Source: JAIXRY01 sp031972855
Lineage (GTDB): Bacteria; Patescibacteriota; Minisyncoccia; Phycocordibacterales; UBA9973
DNA length: 64,000 nt
Direction of reading: 5' to 3'
Assembly: GCA_031972855.1 (NCBI GenBank)
Contig: DALYDY010000002.1
Coordinates: 1 to 64,000, forward strand
Every line of letters starts with the position of its first letter. Position 1 is the stretch's first letter. The notes under the pieces were generated by a model. It saw nothing but the letters and a program-made list of their open reading frames with translations, was not told where the DNA came from and searched no databases. Made by a program: the position numbers and the translations under genes. Below are positions 21,539 to 30,933 of this stretch, one piece after another.

Positions 21539-21919
21539 TTATTTTTTCTCTAACAAATCAATTATTTTATTTAATTTGTCTACCTCTAGAGTGTCGAGTT
21601 TTTTCATTAGTTTTTCTATATCTTCTTTTGCCTCAAGATTTGTTTCGTAGTCTGCGTCAGCGCGGAGTTCAGAATGTCTGTTTTGGAGATTTTGACTTAC
21701 CATAATAATAGAAAGAAGTACGAGTTGTAGAAATGTTTGAGCAATCCATGAAATAGTTGTAGCTGTACCTCCTGCTATTGCTTGAGGGAAGCTTATAAGA
21801 GCAAGTATTGTGAATGCTATTGCACACCACATTGTTCCAACTATTTTTGTAATAAAGATAGCTACATTATCTAAGACAGTTAGACTTTCTTTGTGTTCTT
21901 GGTTTACTTTTCTTGCCAT
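21539..21919 (-). CDS. DUF1003 family membrane protein
   Basis: 126 residues, two membrane helices. The family signature follows the second helix: IIMVSQNLQNRHSELRADAD then YETNLEAKEDIEKL. The C-terminal helix is probably a cytosolic coiled coil. Function unknown. Convergent with the protease gene. Confidence 0.85.
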   Translation of the reverse strand: MARKVNQEHKESLTVLDNVAIFITKIVGTMWCAIAFTILALISFPQAIAGGTATTISWIAQTFLQLVLLSIIMVSQNLQNRHSELRADADYETNLEAKEDIEKLMKKLDTLEVDKLNKIIDLLEKK

Positions 21920-22025
21920 ATATAATTGATTAGTTTAATTTACTAATTATACCATAATAATAAATATCGAATGTATTTATTGTTTTTGGACTTTTGTCTT
22001 ATATTTGTGTTATACTACAAACATT

Positions 22026-22142
22026 ATGGGAAAAAGAAAAAATTCACTTGGACCAAAAAAGACTAATACTCACAAGCCTGCAAAACGTCTTGCGATTAAA
22101 AAGGAAATGTTGGCCCAAAGAGCAGCAAAAAAAGCAAAATAG
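22026..22142 (+). CDS. Small highly basic protein (38 residues)
   Basis: ATG 22026 to TAG 22142: MGKRKNSLGPKKTNTHKPAK, then RLAIKKEMLAQRAAKKAK. About 17 of 38 residues are Lys or Arg, suggesting nucleic-acid or ribosome binding. TATACT (22011-22016) ends 9 nt before the start, and a terminator follows at once, so it is a complete single-gene unit. Family not recognised. Confidence 0.65.
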   Translation: MGKRKNSLGPKKTNTHKPAKRLAIKKEMLAQRAAKKAK

Positions 22143-22149
22143 TTATAAA

Positions 22150-22192
22150 TAAAATCCCCTCAATTATTTTTTAAAAGAGGGGATTTTATTAT
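22150..22192. terminator. Bidirectional terminator
   Basis: AAAATCCCCTC...GAGGGGATTTTATT between convergent genes. Confidence 0.8.
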
Positions 22193-22986
22193 AGTTTTAT
22201 TACAGTTCTGTCTGTGTGCTTTTCTGATTCTCTCAATATTTTTTCCATCATCACTATTGCTTCAACAGGGTGTTTTCCTGAGGCGCTTTCTTCAGATAGC
22301 ATTACAGCGTCGGCTCCTTCTGTAATGGCAAATGCAACGTCTGTTACTTCTGCTCTTGTAGGAAGGCTATTTTCAGTCATTGAGAGCATCATCTGGGTCG
22401 CTACTATGACTGGCTTTTTTGCATTATTACATTTCTCTATAATAGTTTTCTCTATGAAAGGTATTTGTTCTAGAGGTACTTCATTTCCAAGATCACCACG
22501 AGCAATCATGATAGCATCAGCTACTTCTATAATTTCATCTATATTATCAAAAGCAACTTGTCTTTCTATTTTTGCAATAATTTTTTGATTTCCTCCAAAA
22601 TCTTTTATGTAATTTCTAAGGTCTTTCACATCTTTTTTGCATCCCACGAAAGACATTGCAATATATTCAATATTTTGTTCTATTCCAAATTTCAAATCGT
22701 TCAAATCTTTTTCTGTAATTATTTCTAAAATATCTAATTTATAAGTATGTCCTTTTTCTTCTTGCACTCTTGGTCCAGAAAGATCTTGTATTATAGGGAT
22801 ATCTTTGTTTAGAATTTTTCCAACTTCTCTTATATTATTTATAGACTCTTTATGATCTTCGTGTGTACCCCAAGAGAAATTTAATCTTGCAATATCCATA
22901 TTATTAGAAATCATTTCTTTTAACATAGAAATATCTTTTGATACTGGACCAATAGTGGCTATTATTTGTGTTCTTGAATTTTCCAT
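22189..22986 (-). CDS. Miniature pyruvate kinase-like protein (A domain only)
   Basis: 265 residues against about 470 for pyruvate kinase. The TIM-barrel A-domain motifs are kept: RLNFSWG (34-40), DLSGPR (68-73, where K normally precedes I), KIER (139-142), ARGDLG (162-167), ATQMM (196-200), PTRAEVTDVA. The B (lid) domain is replaced by about 15-20 residues after DLSGPR, and the C-terminal domain is absent. It could be a reduced PEP:ADP phosphotransferase or another PEP/pyruvate enzyme. It is the last gene of the glycerate-kinase/enolase operon, 1 nt after eno. A full-length paralogue is at 26983. Confidence 0.75.
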   Translation of the reverse strand: MENSRTQIIATIGPVSKDISMLKEMISNNMDIARLNFSWGTHEDHKESINNIREVGKILNKDIPIIQDLSGPRVQEEKGHTYKLDILEIITEKDLNDLKFGIEQNIEYIAMSFVGCKKDVKDLRNYIKDFGGNQKIIAKIERQVAFDNIDEIIEVADAIMIARGDLGNEVPLEQIPFIEKTIIEKCNNAKKPVIVATQMMLSMTENSLPTRAEVTDVAFAITEGADAVMLSEESASGKHPVEAIVMMEKILRESEKHTDRTVIKL

Positions 22987-22987
22987 T

Positions 22988-24205
22988 TTATTTTCTAGAT
23001 ATATTGATTAATCTTTGATATTTTATCATTCGCTCACTTTTCTTTGGTGAACCTGACTTTATTCCAAAACATCCAAAAGCATAAGCAAGGTCAGCAATGA
23101 AGTCATCATCTGTTTCTCCACTTCTGTGACTTATTACTAGTTCAACGTTGTTGTCTCTTGCAAGCTTCATTGTCTCTAAAGTCTCAGAGAGTGTACCTAT
23201 TTGATTTGGTTTTATTATCATTGCATTTATACTGTTTTTATCAATCGCTTTTTGGAGTAAAACTTTGTTTGTAACAGTAAGATCATCTCCGAGTATATAA
23301 ATACCAGATTCATTTTTTATTTTTTCAAATCCTTCAAAATCTTCTTCATTGAAAGGATCTTCTATAGAAAGTAAATCGAATTCTTCTATTAGGCCTTTAT
23401 AGATATTAAGCAATTCATCTTTTGATATATTTTTTCCATCTACAAAGTATTCTCCATTATTATAAAAAGAAGAAGCTGCAACATCTAATGCTAATCTAAC
23501 TTTTCCTTCCAAACCATTTTCTTTTATAGCTTGTGTGAAATAGGTGAGTGGTTTTTTAATATTTTCTACATGTGGTGCAAACCCTCCTTCGTCACCAAGA
23601 ACAAGTTCTTCTTTACCTAATTCAGTTTCTATTATTTTTTCTAGATAATTTTGTATCTTTATCCCTATTTCTACAGCTTCGCTAAGGTCTTCTACAAATG
23701 GAACAATATGATATTCTTGAAAGGCTAAATCATTTTTTGCGTGTTTACCTCCGTTTATAAGATTCATATAAAGGAGAGGATTAATTCTAGATACTTTAAT
23801 GTTGGCAAGAGTTTTTAGATATTCATAAACTTCAAGATTGCTTGATTTTGCGGCAACTTTTGCACATGCAATACTAACTCCAATAATTGCATTTCCTCCA
23901 AGTCTTGTTTTTTGAGGAGTTCCGTCTAATTCACACATCAAATTATCAATATTTTTTTGATCACAAATATTTTGTCCTATTAGTGTAGGTGATATTATTT
24001 CATTAATATTTTTTATTACATTTACTACTCCTTTTTTGTCTTCATCGCGCAATTCATATGCTTCGTGCGTGCCAGTACTTGCTCCAGAAGGAACAGAAAA
24101 AGAACCACTCGCTACTTCTGTATAAACAGTAACTTTTATTGTTGGATTATTACGAGAATCAAGGATTTCCTCTGCTTCTATTTTTGTTATTGGATAATTA
24201 TTCAT
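22988..24205 (-). CDS. eno: Enolase
   Basis: 405 residues, slightly short for enolase (about 415-430). Converts 2-phosphoglycerate to phosphoenolpyruvate in the cytosol. Signature sequences: AEEILDSRNNPT at the start, GASTGTHEA (active-site loop), GDEGGFAP, GDDLTVTN, IKPNQIGTLSET (catalytic Lys/metal region) and SHRSGETDD. Overlaps the glycerate kinase gene by 8 nt and is followed after 1 nt by the mini pyruvate kinase, so the three are transcribed and probably translated together. Confidence 0.95.
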   Translation of the reverse strand: MNNYPITKIEAEEILDSRNNPTIKVTVYTEVASGSFSVPSGASTGTHEAYELRDEDKKGVVNVIKNINEIISPTLIGQNICDQKNIDNLMCELDGTPQKTRLGGNAIIGVSIACAKVAAKSSNLEVYEYLKTLANIKVSRINPLLYMNLINGGKHAKNDLAFQEYHIVPFVEDLSEAVEIGIKIQNYLEKIIETELGKEELVLGDEGGFAPHVENIKKPLTYFTQAIKENGLEGKVRLALDVAASSFYNNGEYFVDGKNISKDELLNIYKGLIEEFDLLSIEDPFNEEDFEGFEKIKNESGIYILGDDLTVTNKVLLQKAIDKNSINAMIIKPNQIGTLSETLETMKLARDNNVELVISHRSGETDDDFIADLAYAFGCFGIKSGSPKKSERMIKYQRLINISRK

Positions 24206-25472
24206 GTTTGTTTGTAAATAAAATCATTAAATCAGAAACATTTGCATTTGTTGGGCCAGTATTTATAATATCTCCTATTTTTTCAAATGCATTATAAGCG
24301 TCAAAATTTTCTATATATTCTTCTATGTTTATATTATTATTTAAAACTCTTTCTTTTGTATTTTTGTCTATAATGACGCCTGCACCAGGACAGTTGTCCA
24401 TACCGTCTGAAGCGAGTGGAATAAATACAGAATCATCATCTATTTTTGATATTGATTTTAGACCCATAAACATACTTCTTCCACCACTCCCACCACTTTT
24501 TGTTATTGTGAGTTTTGGTTCTCCAGCTGCAAGTATTACTGATTTATTTTTTTTATTTGTAAATATTAAATCTAAAGCATGGTCAACATTGCTATATAAT
24601 TCAGAGGATATTACATGAGAATGAAATCCTAATTCTAAAGATTTTTTTGACATTGCTTCCAGCGCTGTTTTGTTTGAAACCAAAACAAAATTTGTAACTT
24701 TTTCAAAGTACATATCTTCTTTTGGAGTTTCTAGTAAATCAAATTCTCCTAATTCATATTTTTTTATTATTTCTTCAACATCTTCTTTTGTTGATATATC
24801 TTTGTATGTTGGCCCAGAAGCTACTTCATCAAAATTGTCTCCAGGTACATCTGAAAATATAAGTCCAATAACTGTTGCAGGGTAGGCAACTTTTGCCAAA
24901 CCACCACCTTTTAGTAGTGAAATGTGTTTTCTAATAGCATTCAATTCGTTTATTGTTTTGCCTGTCTTAAGGAATGCATCATATAATTTTTCTCCTTGGG
25001 AACATTCACTTTCTGGATAGCACAACAAAGCGGATCCTCCACCAGAAACAATAACAATAATAAGATCATCTTCTGTGGCACTTTTTACTAATTCAAAAAT
25101 TTCTTTTCCTGATTCAGCGTTTGCTCCAGAAGGTCTAGGGTGAGTACCTGCAAAGGTTCTTATTCTTGGACAAACTTTTTTTGTTAATCCTATAACAACA
25201 CCTTCATCAATCTTTTCCTTTAATATTCCTTCTAGAGCTATTGCGGCCTCACAAGCACATTTTCCAAAACCAACAACTTTAATTTTTTTATAATTAGAAA
25301 GATCAAAAGGAATGTCTTTAACAAACAAAATATCATTCTCTATTTTAATAGAACGATTTATAACAGATTCTGTGTTTATTGCGTCCAATCCAGCTTCTGC
25401 AATCGATAGAGTAATTTCTCTATTATCTGTTGTGGCTAACTCATCGTAATTCTTTATCCATTTATTATTCAT
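24198..25472 (-). CDS. Glycerate 2-kinase (GckA/MOFRL type)
   Basis: 424 residues. Phosphorylates D-glycerate to 2-phosphoglycerate, the substrate of the enolase next to it. Family signatures: VVGFGKCACEAA near residue 70, TFAGTHPRPS, VSGGGSALLCYPE, IRKHISLLKGGGLA, VIGLIFSDVPGD, and the MOFRL end LASDGMDNCPGAG with NTGPTNANVSDLMI. 10 nt from the dehydrogenase and overlapping eno by 8 nt. Confidence 0.92.
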   Translation of the reverse strand: MNNKWIKNYDELATTDNREITLSIAEAGLDAINTESVINRSIKIENDILFVKDIPFDLSNYKKIKVVGFGKCACEAAIALEGILKEKIDEGVVIGLTKKVCPRIRTFAGTHPRPSGANAESGKEIFELVKSATEDDLIIVIVSGGGSALLCYPESECSQGEKLYDAFLKTGKTINELNAIRKHISLLKGGGLAKVAYPATVIGLIFSDVPGDNFDEVASGPTYKDISTKEDVEEIIKKYELGEFDLLETPKEDMYFEKVTNFVLVSNKTALEAMSKKSLELGFHSHVISSELYSNVDHALDLIFTNKKNKSVILAAGEPKLTITKSGGSGGRSMFMGLKSISKIDDDSVFIPLASDGMDNCPGAGVIIDKNTKERVLNNNINIEEYIENFDAYNAFEKIGDIINTGPTNANVSDLMILFTNKHE

Positions 25473-25482
25473 AAAAATTTAT

Positions 25483-26487
25483 TTATTTTATAAGATTTTC
25501 AGTCAATCCATTTTTAAAGGCAATGATATTTTTTACTGTTGTGTGAATTATTTCATTCTCAGCTTCTTCCGAATAAAAGGCAATGTGTGGTGTAATTATT
25601 ACTTCGGGAATATTGATAAGAATATGGTCTTCTAAAAGTGTTTTATAGTCTATTATGTGTGTATTTCCATTTTTTGTAATTTCAAATTCTTCTTTTAACA
25701 TCCTTTCACCTTCTAAAACATCAAGACCAGCTCCTTTTATTGTTCCATTTTGAACACCTTCAAGAAGAGCTCCTGTATCTATAAGCTCTCCACGTGCTGT
25801 GTTGATTATATAAACTCCTTTTTTCATTTGTGAAATAACCTCCTTATTTATAAGGTGATGACTTTCTTCTGTATATGGAGTATGTAGTGTAATTATGTCT
25901 GATTTTGAAACTAAATCTTCAAATGTTACGTATTTAAAATTATTTTCTTCAGCATACTTTTCGTCTTTATATAAATCATATGCAACAACATTCATATCGA
26001 ATCCGTTTGCAATTTTTATAACATTTTTTCCTATACGGCCAGTACCTACTACACCTATAGTTTTTCCTTTCAAGTCAAAACCCTTTAAATTGAATATATT
26101 AAAATGACTTGTTTCTTTTGTTTGATCTGTTGCTTTAAATATATTACGTGAAAGATTTAAAATTAATCCAAATGTAAATTCTGCAACAGTAACACTTCCA
26201 TAAGCTGGAACATTCGAAACTGAAATATTTTTTTCTTGGCAATAATTTTTATCTATATGATCTGTGCCTGTAGAGCGAGTAACAATATGTTTTAGATTCG
26301 GCAGTGCATCTAGAATTTCTTTTTTAATTTCGGAATTAATGAATATAGAAATAATGTCAGCTTCTTTTGCGAGGGAAATGTTTTCCAAACTAATTTTTTC
26401 TTCGTAAAATGTAATGTTATTTTCTGGCATTAACTTTCTATATTTTTCTTGATCTTCTTTAGATGTTTCAAAAAATATTGTTTGCAT
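25483..26487 (-). CDS. D-2-hydroxyacid dehydrogenase (NAD-dependent)
   Basis: 334 residues. Rossmann signature GVVGTGRIG (about 150), NTARGELIDT (about 230), and the catalytic His in TPHIAFYSEEA. It resembles D-lactate dehydrogenase / hydroxypyruvate reductase members; substrate could be hydroxypyruvate/glyoxylate (feeding glycerate kinase) or pyruvate (forming D-lactate after pyruvate kinase). Start 26487 is preferred because TATACT lies 6 nt upstream on the minus strand, whereas a start at 26541 would be upstream of the promoter. First gene of the four-gene operon. Confidence 0.88.
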   Translation of the reverse strand: MQTIFFETSKEDQEKYRKLMPENNITFYEEKISLENISLAKEADIISIFINSEIKKEILDALPNLKHIVTRSTGTDHIDKNYCQEKNISVSNVPAYGSVTVAEFTFGLILNLSRNIFKATDQTKETSHFNIFNLKGFDLKGKTIGVVGTGRIGKNVIKIANGFDMNVVAYDLYKDEKYAEENNFKYVTFEDLVSKSDIITLHTPYTEESHHLINKEVISQMKKGVYIINTARGELIDTGALLEGVQNGTIKGAGLDVLEGERMLKEEFEITKNGNTHIIDYKTLLEDHILINIPEVIITPHIAFYSEEAENEIIHTTVKNIIAFKNGLTENLIK

Positions 26488-26599
26488 AGATACAGTATAA
26501 CAGAAAAATAAGCCTGTATTTATAGCTAATAGGGTGTACAAGTAGAATATGGTTTTAGTACTTTACAAGTTATATATAGTTTGATATAATATAAGCATT

Positions 26600-26926
26600 A
26601 TGAAAAAGTTTATTTTTGGTTCACTTTTTATATTTGTATCCCTATGTGTCTTTGCTCCAAAAGCAAATGCACAGTATTATAATTCTCGAGGAGGGTATAG
26701 TATAGGTATAAATTTTAGTTATTCTAATATAAATTCATCTTCTTACTACCAAATACCTACCTATAATAATTACGGAGGTTACAATAATTATGGTGGCGGA
26801 TATGGTTATATGCCTACATCTTATATAAATCCTTATGGATACGGAACGTCTTCACCTTATATATATACTCCAGCACCTTGGGGTCAAAATGTACAACCTT
26901 GGGGAATGAATTATTACTCTTGGTAA
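26600..26926 (+). CDS. Small secreted Tyr/Gly-rich protein
   Basis: 108 residues. Signal peptide 1-24 ending in ANA, with cleavage before QYYNSRGG. The mature part is low-complexity, rich in Tyr, Gly, Asn, Ser and Pro (YNNYGGYNNYGGGYGYMP). Probably surface or envelope associated. Family not recognised. TATAAT (26585-26590) ends 9 nt before the ATG. Confidence 0.75.
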   Translation: MKKFIFGSLFIFVSLCVFAPKANAQYYNSRGGYSIGINFSYSNINSSSYYQIPTYNNYGGYNNYGGGYGYMPTSYINPYGYGTSSPYIYTPAPWGQNVQPWGMNYYSW

Positions 26927-26930
26927 TCAT

Positions 26931-26964
26931 AAAAAAACACACTTTAAAAAAGTGTGTTTTTTTA
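26931..26964 (+). terminator. Rho-independent terminator
   Basis: AAAAAACACACTTTAAAAAA then GTGTGTTTTTTT. Confidence 0.8.
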
Positions 26965-26982
26965 TGATATAATATTTTTCTT

Positions 26983-28386
26983 ATGATGAAAAAAACAAAA
27001 ATAGTAGCAACAATAGGTCCCGCAACGCAAAATGTAGAAGTTATGAGTAATCTGGTTTCAAACGGTTTAAATGTACTTCGTTTAAATATGAGTCATGGTG
27101 ATTATGGAACACATTCTAAGACTCTTGAAGTTAAAAAAGCTGTTGAAAAAAAGACAAAACAAACTCTTGCAATATTAGTTGATCTTTCTGGACCAAAAAT
27201 TCGTATTGGTGACTTTTCTACTGAGACAGTTGAACTCGTTGTTGGTCAAAAATTTGTTTTAACTACAGAAAAATGTATTGGAACAAAAGATAGAGTTTAT
27301 ATCAACTACAAAAATCTAGAAAAAGAAATAAAAGTTGGATGCATAATAATGCTTGATGATGGTAAGAAAAAACTTGAAGTTGTAGATATAAAAGGCACAG
27401 ATATTATAACTAAAATTATTGTTGGTGGTACAACGAAGTCTCGTCGTGGAGTAAATATTCCTAATGCAAATCTTAAAATTAGTGCATTAACAAAAAAAGA
27501 TAAAGAAGATGCTCTTTGGGCAATATCTCAAAATGCTGATTTTCTTGCACTTTCTTTTGTTCGTACAAAAAAGGATGTTCTTGATTTAAGAAAAATTATT
27601 GACTCAGCGAAGGGGACTCAAAAGATTATTGCAAAAATAGAAACACCAGAAGCTGTGGCTTGTATTGATGAAATTATTGAAGTTTCTGATGGAATAATGG
27701 TAGCTCGTGGAGACTTGGCTATTGAGATTGGTCCAGAACAAGTTCCTTATGTTCAAAAAATGATTATTAATAAGTGTAACAATGTGGGTAAGCCAGTAAT
27801 TACTGCAACTCAAATGCTTGAATCAATGATACATAGTCCAGTACCTACACGTGCAGAAGTTTCTGATATTGCCAATGCTATTTTTGATGGTACTGATGCT
27901 GTAATGCTTTCTGAAGAAACGGCACTGGGAGAATATCCTTTAGAGACAGTCGCTCTAATGTCTCGTGTTGCTCTCCATACTGAAAGTGTTTTTGGTACTC
28001 ACAAAAGGACTAAGGTTCACATAAACAATGTTGTTGATTCTGTATCATCTTCTGTTGTTCATAATGCAGAAGATGTAAATGCAAAGGCAATTGCAGTCCT
28101 TACGACTTCAGGTGGTACAGCGTGTGTTATATCTCGTCACCGTCCAACACAACCTATATACGCTTTTACAGAAAAAGAAATAATTGCTCGTCAAATGATT
28201 CTTTCTTATGGTGTGTATCCTGTATTTCTCAAAACAGGAAAATCTGTTGATGAGGCAATGAAAATTGTAAAAACCTATATTAAAAAAGAGGGAATTGCAA
28301 ATGCTGGTGAAAAAATAGTTATAACATTGGGAGCACCTTTTGGAGTCCCTGGCACAACCAACACAATGATTGTTCAAACTGTCTAA
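26983..28386 (+). CDS. pyk: Pyruvate kinase (full length)
   Basis: 467 residues, all domains present. Converts PEP and ADP to pyruvate and ATP. A domain: TKIVATIGPA, RLNMSHG, DLSGPKIRIG; B domain about 75-175 ending NIPNANLKISALTKKD; then KIETPEA, MVARGDLAIEIG, TATQMLESM, PVPTRAEVSD; C domain from about 345. Start could be ATG 26983 or 26986. Contrast with the reduced copy at 22189-22986, in a different operon. Confidence 0.95.
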   Translation: MMKKTKIVATIGPATQNVEVMSNLVSNGLNVLRLNMSHGDYGTHSKTLEVKKAVEKKTKQTLAILVDLSGPKIRIGDFSTETVELVVGQKFVLTTEKCIGTKDRVYINYKNLEKEIKVGCIIMLDDGKKKLEVVDIKGTDIITKIIVGGTTKSRRGVNIPNANLKISALTKKDKEDALWAISQNADFLALSFVRTKKDVLDLRKIIDSAKGTQKIIAKIETPEAVACIDEIIEVSDGIMVARGDLAIEIGPEQVPYVQKMIINKCNNVGKPVITATQMLESMIHSPVPTRAEVSDIANAIFDGTDAVMLSEETALGEYPLETVALMSRVALHTESVFGTHKRTKVHINNVVDSVSSSVVHNAEDVNAKAIAVLTTSGGTACVISRHRPTQPIYAFTEKEIIARQMILSYGVYPVFLKTGKSVDEAMKIVKTYIKKEGIANAGEKIVITLGAPFGVPGTTNTMIVQTV

Positions 28387-28439
28387 TAATTTGGTATAAT
28401 ATAAGTGTCGGAACGCTTATCATTTTTACTTTAGAAAAT

Positions 28440-28820
28440 ATGAATATCATCATTAAAGCAACAGGTATCGAACTTACAGACCCGATAAGAGACTATGTAC
28501 AAAAGAGAATTTCAAGTATAGAAAAATTTATTATACAAAAAGGAATTCCTGTATATGTTGAAATTGGAAAGACTACCGACCATCATAAAAATGGTGATAT
28601 CTTCCGAGCTGAAGTATCTCTAGAATATAAAGGTTCAAAAATTTATACAGTTGTAGAGAGGGATGATTTGTACTCTGCAATTGATGGTGTAGAAGATTCT
28701 CTTTATAGAGAAATAACTACAAATCAAGATAAGGTTCGCTCTCTTTGGAAGCGCGGCGCCCAACAAGTAAAGAATATGATGAAGGGTGTTACTGATTTTC
28801 CTAAGAAGTTTAGAAAATAA
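28440..28820 (+). CDS. hpf: Ribosome hibernation promoting factor (HPF/YfiA, short form)
   Basis: 126 residues. S30AE domain (MNIIIKATGIELTDPIRDYV, VYVEIGKTTDHHKNGDIFRA) that sits in the 30S decoding region and silences ribosomes in resting cells. Short form, without the C-terminal dimerisation domain of long HPF. Has a leader of about 40 nt after TATAAT, containing a small AAGTG/CGCTT hairpin, unlike the leaderless neighbours. Confidence 0.9.
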   Translation: MNIIIKATGIELTDPIRDYVQKRISSIEKFIIQKGIPVYVEIGKTTDHHKNGDIFRAEVSLEYKGSKIYTVVERDDLYSAIDGVEDSLYREITTNQDKVRSLWKRGAQQVKNMMKGVTDFPKKFRK

Positions 28821-28837
28821 AAAAAATATAGAATTTA

Positions 28838-28872
28838 AAAAAGAGTGGCGCCCGAAGGGCGCCACTCTTTGG
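28838..28872. terminator. Strong hairpin terminator
   Basis: AAAGAGTGGCGCCC-GAA-GGGCGCCACTCTTT, 14-bp perfect stem with a tight loop. Confidence 0.8.
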
Positions 28873-28889
28873 TATAATATAAATTATAC

Positions 28890-29111
28890 ATGTACATCAA
28901 AGTCAAAGTCTTCCCATACGAAAAGAAAAACGAAATCACAAAAGTAGGTGAGGATTCTTTTCATATAAAGGTGAAAGCTCCAACCGAAAGAAATCTCGCA
29001 AATGACGCTGTCTGTCATGCTGTAGCGGACTATTTCAAAGTAGACCGAAATCAAGTCAGGATTGTCTCTGGTCAAAAAAGAGGGAATAAAATGTTGTTTA
29101 TAAAAGATTAA
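28890..29111 (+). CDS. DUF167 family protein (YggU-like)
   Basis: 73 residues with the DUF167 pattern: VKVFPYEKKNEI, IKVKAPTERNLANDAVCHAV, then ADYF and VRIVSGQKRGNKMLFI. Function unknown; family is widespread and small. TATAAT (28873-28878) lies 11 nt upstream. Confidence 0.85.
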   Translation: MYIKVKVFPYEKKNEITKVGEDSFHIKVKAPTERNLANDAVCHAVADYFKVDRNQVRIVSGQKRGNKMLFIKD

Positions 29112-29163
29112 AAAATTAAAATTTGAACAAATCTTATTTTTATGGTAGAATTTCCAACACTTT

Positions 29164-30933
29164 ATGGAAAATGAAAATCAAAACACAGAAATTAGAAATA
29201 TTGCAATTATTGCTCACGTTGACCACGGCAAAACAACTCTAACAGATGCTCTAATGCGTCAATGTGGAATGGTTGGCGAAGGTGTTTCTATGGACTCAAA
29301 CGATCTTGAAAAAGAGCGTGGTATTACTATTTATTCAAAAAACACTTCAGTAATATATAAAGGTACTAAGATCAACATTGTTGATACTCCAGGTCACGCG
29401 GACTTCGGTTCTGAAGTTGAGCGTGTACTTCGTTCTATCGACGCTGTGCTTTTGCTTGTTGATGCTCAAGAAGGTCCAATGCCACAAACTCGTTTCGTTT
29501 TGAAAAAATCTCTAGAACTAGGTCTACAACCTATTGTTGTTATTAACAAAGTTGATAAGCCAGCAGCTAATCCAGGACGCGTTCATGATGAAGTTCTCGA
29601 ACTTTTCATTGAACTTGGTGCAAACGACCACCAAATAGATTTTAAAACTATTTACGCTATTGGACGTGAAGGAGTTGCAATGAAAACTCTTGAAGAAGAA
29701 AGAAAAGATTTGACTCCACTACTTGAAATGATTTTGGAAGAAGTTCCTGTTGCTACACATGATCTTGATCTTCCTGGTTGTGCACAAGCATTTAATCTTG
29801 CTTACGATAATTTCTTGGGACGTTTAGCTATTGCTCGTGTATATCAAGGTTCAATAAAAAATGGTGCTAATATTTTTGTTAAAAAACCAAATGGTGATAC
29901 TAGGCAAGCTAAGATTACTAAAATATTTTCTTTTGAAGGTATTGCAAGAAAAGAAGTTGCTGAACTAAAAGCTGGAGATATTGGTATTGTTGCCGGTATT
30001 CCTGATGTTTACATTGGAGAAACAATAGCAATGTCATCTGACGTAGAACCTCTTGCTGCAATTTCTATTGATGAGCCAACTATTAGTCTTAACTTTTTGG
30101 TTAATGACTCACCTTTTGCTGGGCGTGAAGGAAAATATGTTACAGGACGTCAAATTCGTGAAAGACTAGAAAGAGAGCTTGAAGTAAACGTGGGTCTCAA
30201 AGTTGATTTTGATGGTGATAATTACAAAGTGTCTGGACGTGGAGAACTACACATTGCAGTTCTTCTAGAACAAATGCGTCGTGAAGGATATGAACTTCAA
30301 GTATCTCAACCTCAAGTAATCATTAAAGAAGAAGAAGGTAAAAAATTGGAACCTTTTGAAGAAGTTACTATTGATGTACCTTCAGAATATTCAGGATCTG
30401 TTATTGAAACACTTACACGTCGTCGTGGAATGATTATCAATATGGTGGAAAAAGATGGTATCACTCGTGTTATCTTAGAAATGCCAACACGTGGACTTCT
30501 TGGTTATCGTAGTCAATTTGTGATTGATACAAAAGGTGAAGGGATTTTATCTGCTCGTGTTATAGGATTTAAACCATTTGCTGGGGAAATCAAGAAACGT
30601 GATGTTGGGTCTATGACTTCTATGATATCAGGTAAAGCTGCTGCATATGCTCTATGGAACCTTCAAGAACGTGGAATACTTTATATTGAACACGGTATGG
30701 AAATTTATGAAGGTATGGTTATTGGTAATGTCACAAAAGGGGATGAAATGGCTGTAAACCCTATTAAAGGTAAGAATCTTAGTAATGTGCGTTCTTCTGG
30801 TAATGATGAAGCTATTGTTCTTAAACCTCCATATATTATGACTATAGAACGTGGTCTTGAAACTATGGCAGAAGATGAGTACTTGGAGGTTACCCCAAAA
30901 AACGCTCGTCTACGTAAGAAGAATTTGAAATAA
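29164..30933 (+). CDS. typA: Ribosome-associated GTPase TypA/BipA
   Basis: 589 residues, near normal length (about 605). Translational GTPase acting on the ribosome during stress and assembly. G1 HVDHGKTTL, G2 ERGIT, G3 DTPGH, G4 NKVDK; EF-G-like domains III and V and the BipA-specific C-terminal part (PIKGKNLSNVRSSGNDEA). Single-gene unit. Confidence 0.96.
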   Translation: MENENQNTEIRNIAIIAHVDHGKTTLTDALMRQCGMVGEGVSMDSNDLEKERGITIYSKNTSVIYKGTKINIVDTPGHADFGSEVERVLRSIDAVLLLVDAQEGPMPQTRFVLKKSLELGLQPIVVINKVDKPAANPGRVHDEVLELFIELGANDHQIDFKTIYAIGREGVAMKTLEEERKDLTPLLEMILEEVPVATHDLDLPGCAQAFNLAYDNFLGRLAIARVYQGSIKNGANIFVKKPNGDTRQAKITKIFSFEGIARKEVAELKAGDIGIVAGIPDVYIGETIAMSSDVEPLAAISIDEPTISLNFLVNDSPFAGREGKYVTGRQIRERLERELEVNVGLKVDFDGDNYKVSGRGELHIAVLLEQMRREGYELQVSQPQVIIKEEEGKKLEPFEEVTIDVPSEYSGSVIETLTRRRGMIINMVEKDGITRVILEMPTRGLLGYRSQFVIDTKGEGILSARVIGFKPFAGEIKKRDVGSMTSMISGKAAAYALWNLQERGILYIEHGMEIYEGMVIGNVTKGDEMAVNPIKGKNLSNVRSSGNDEAIVLKPPYIMTIERGLETMAEDEYLEVTPKNARLRKKNLK

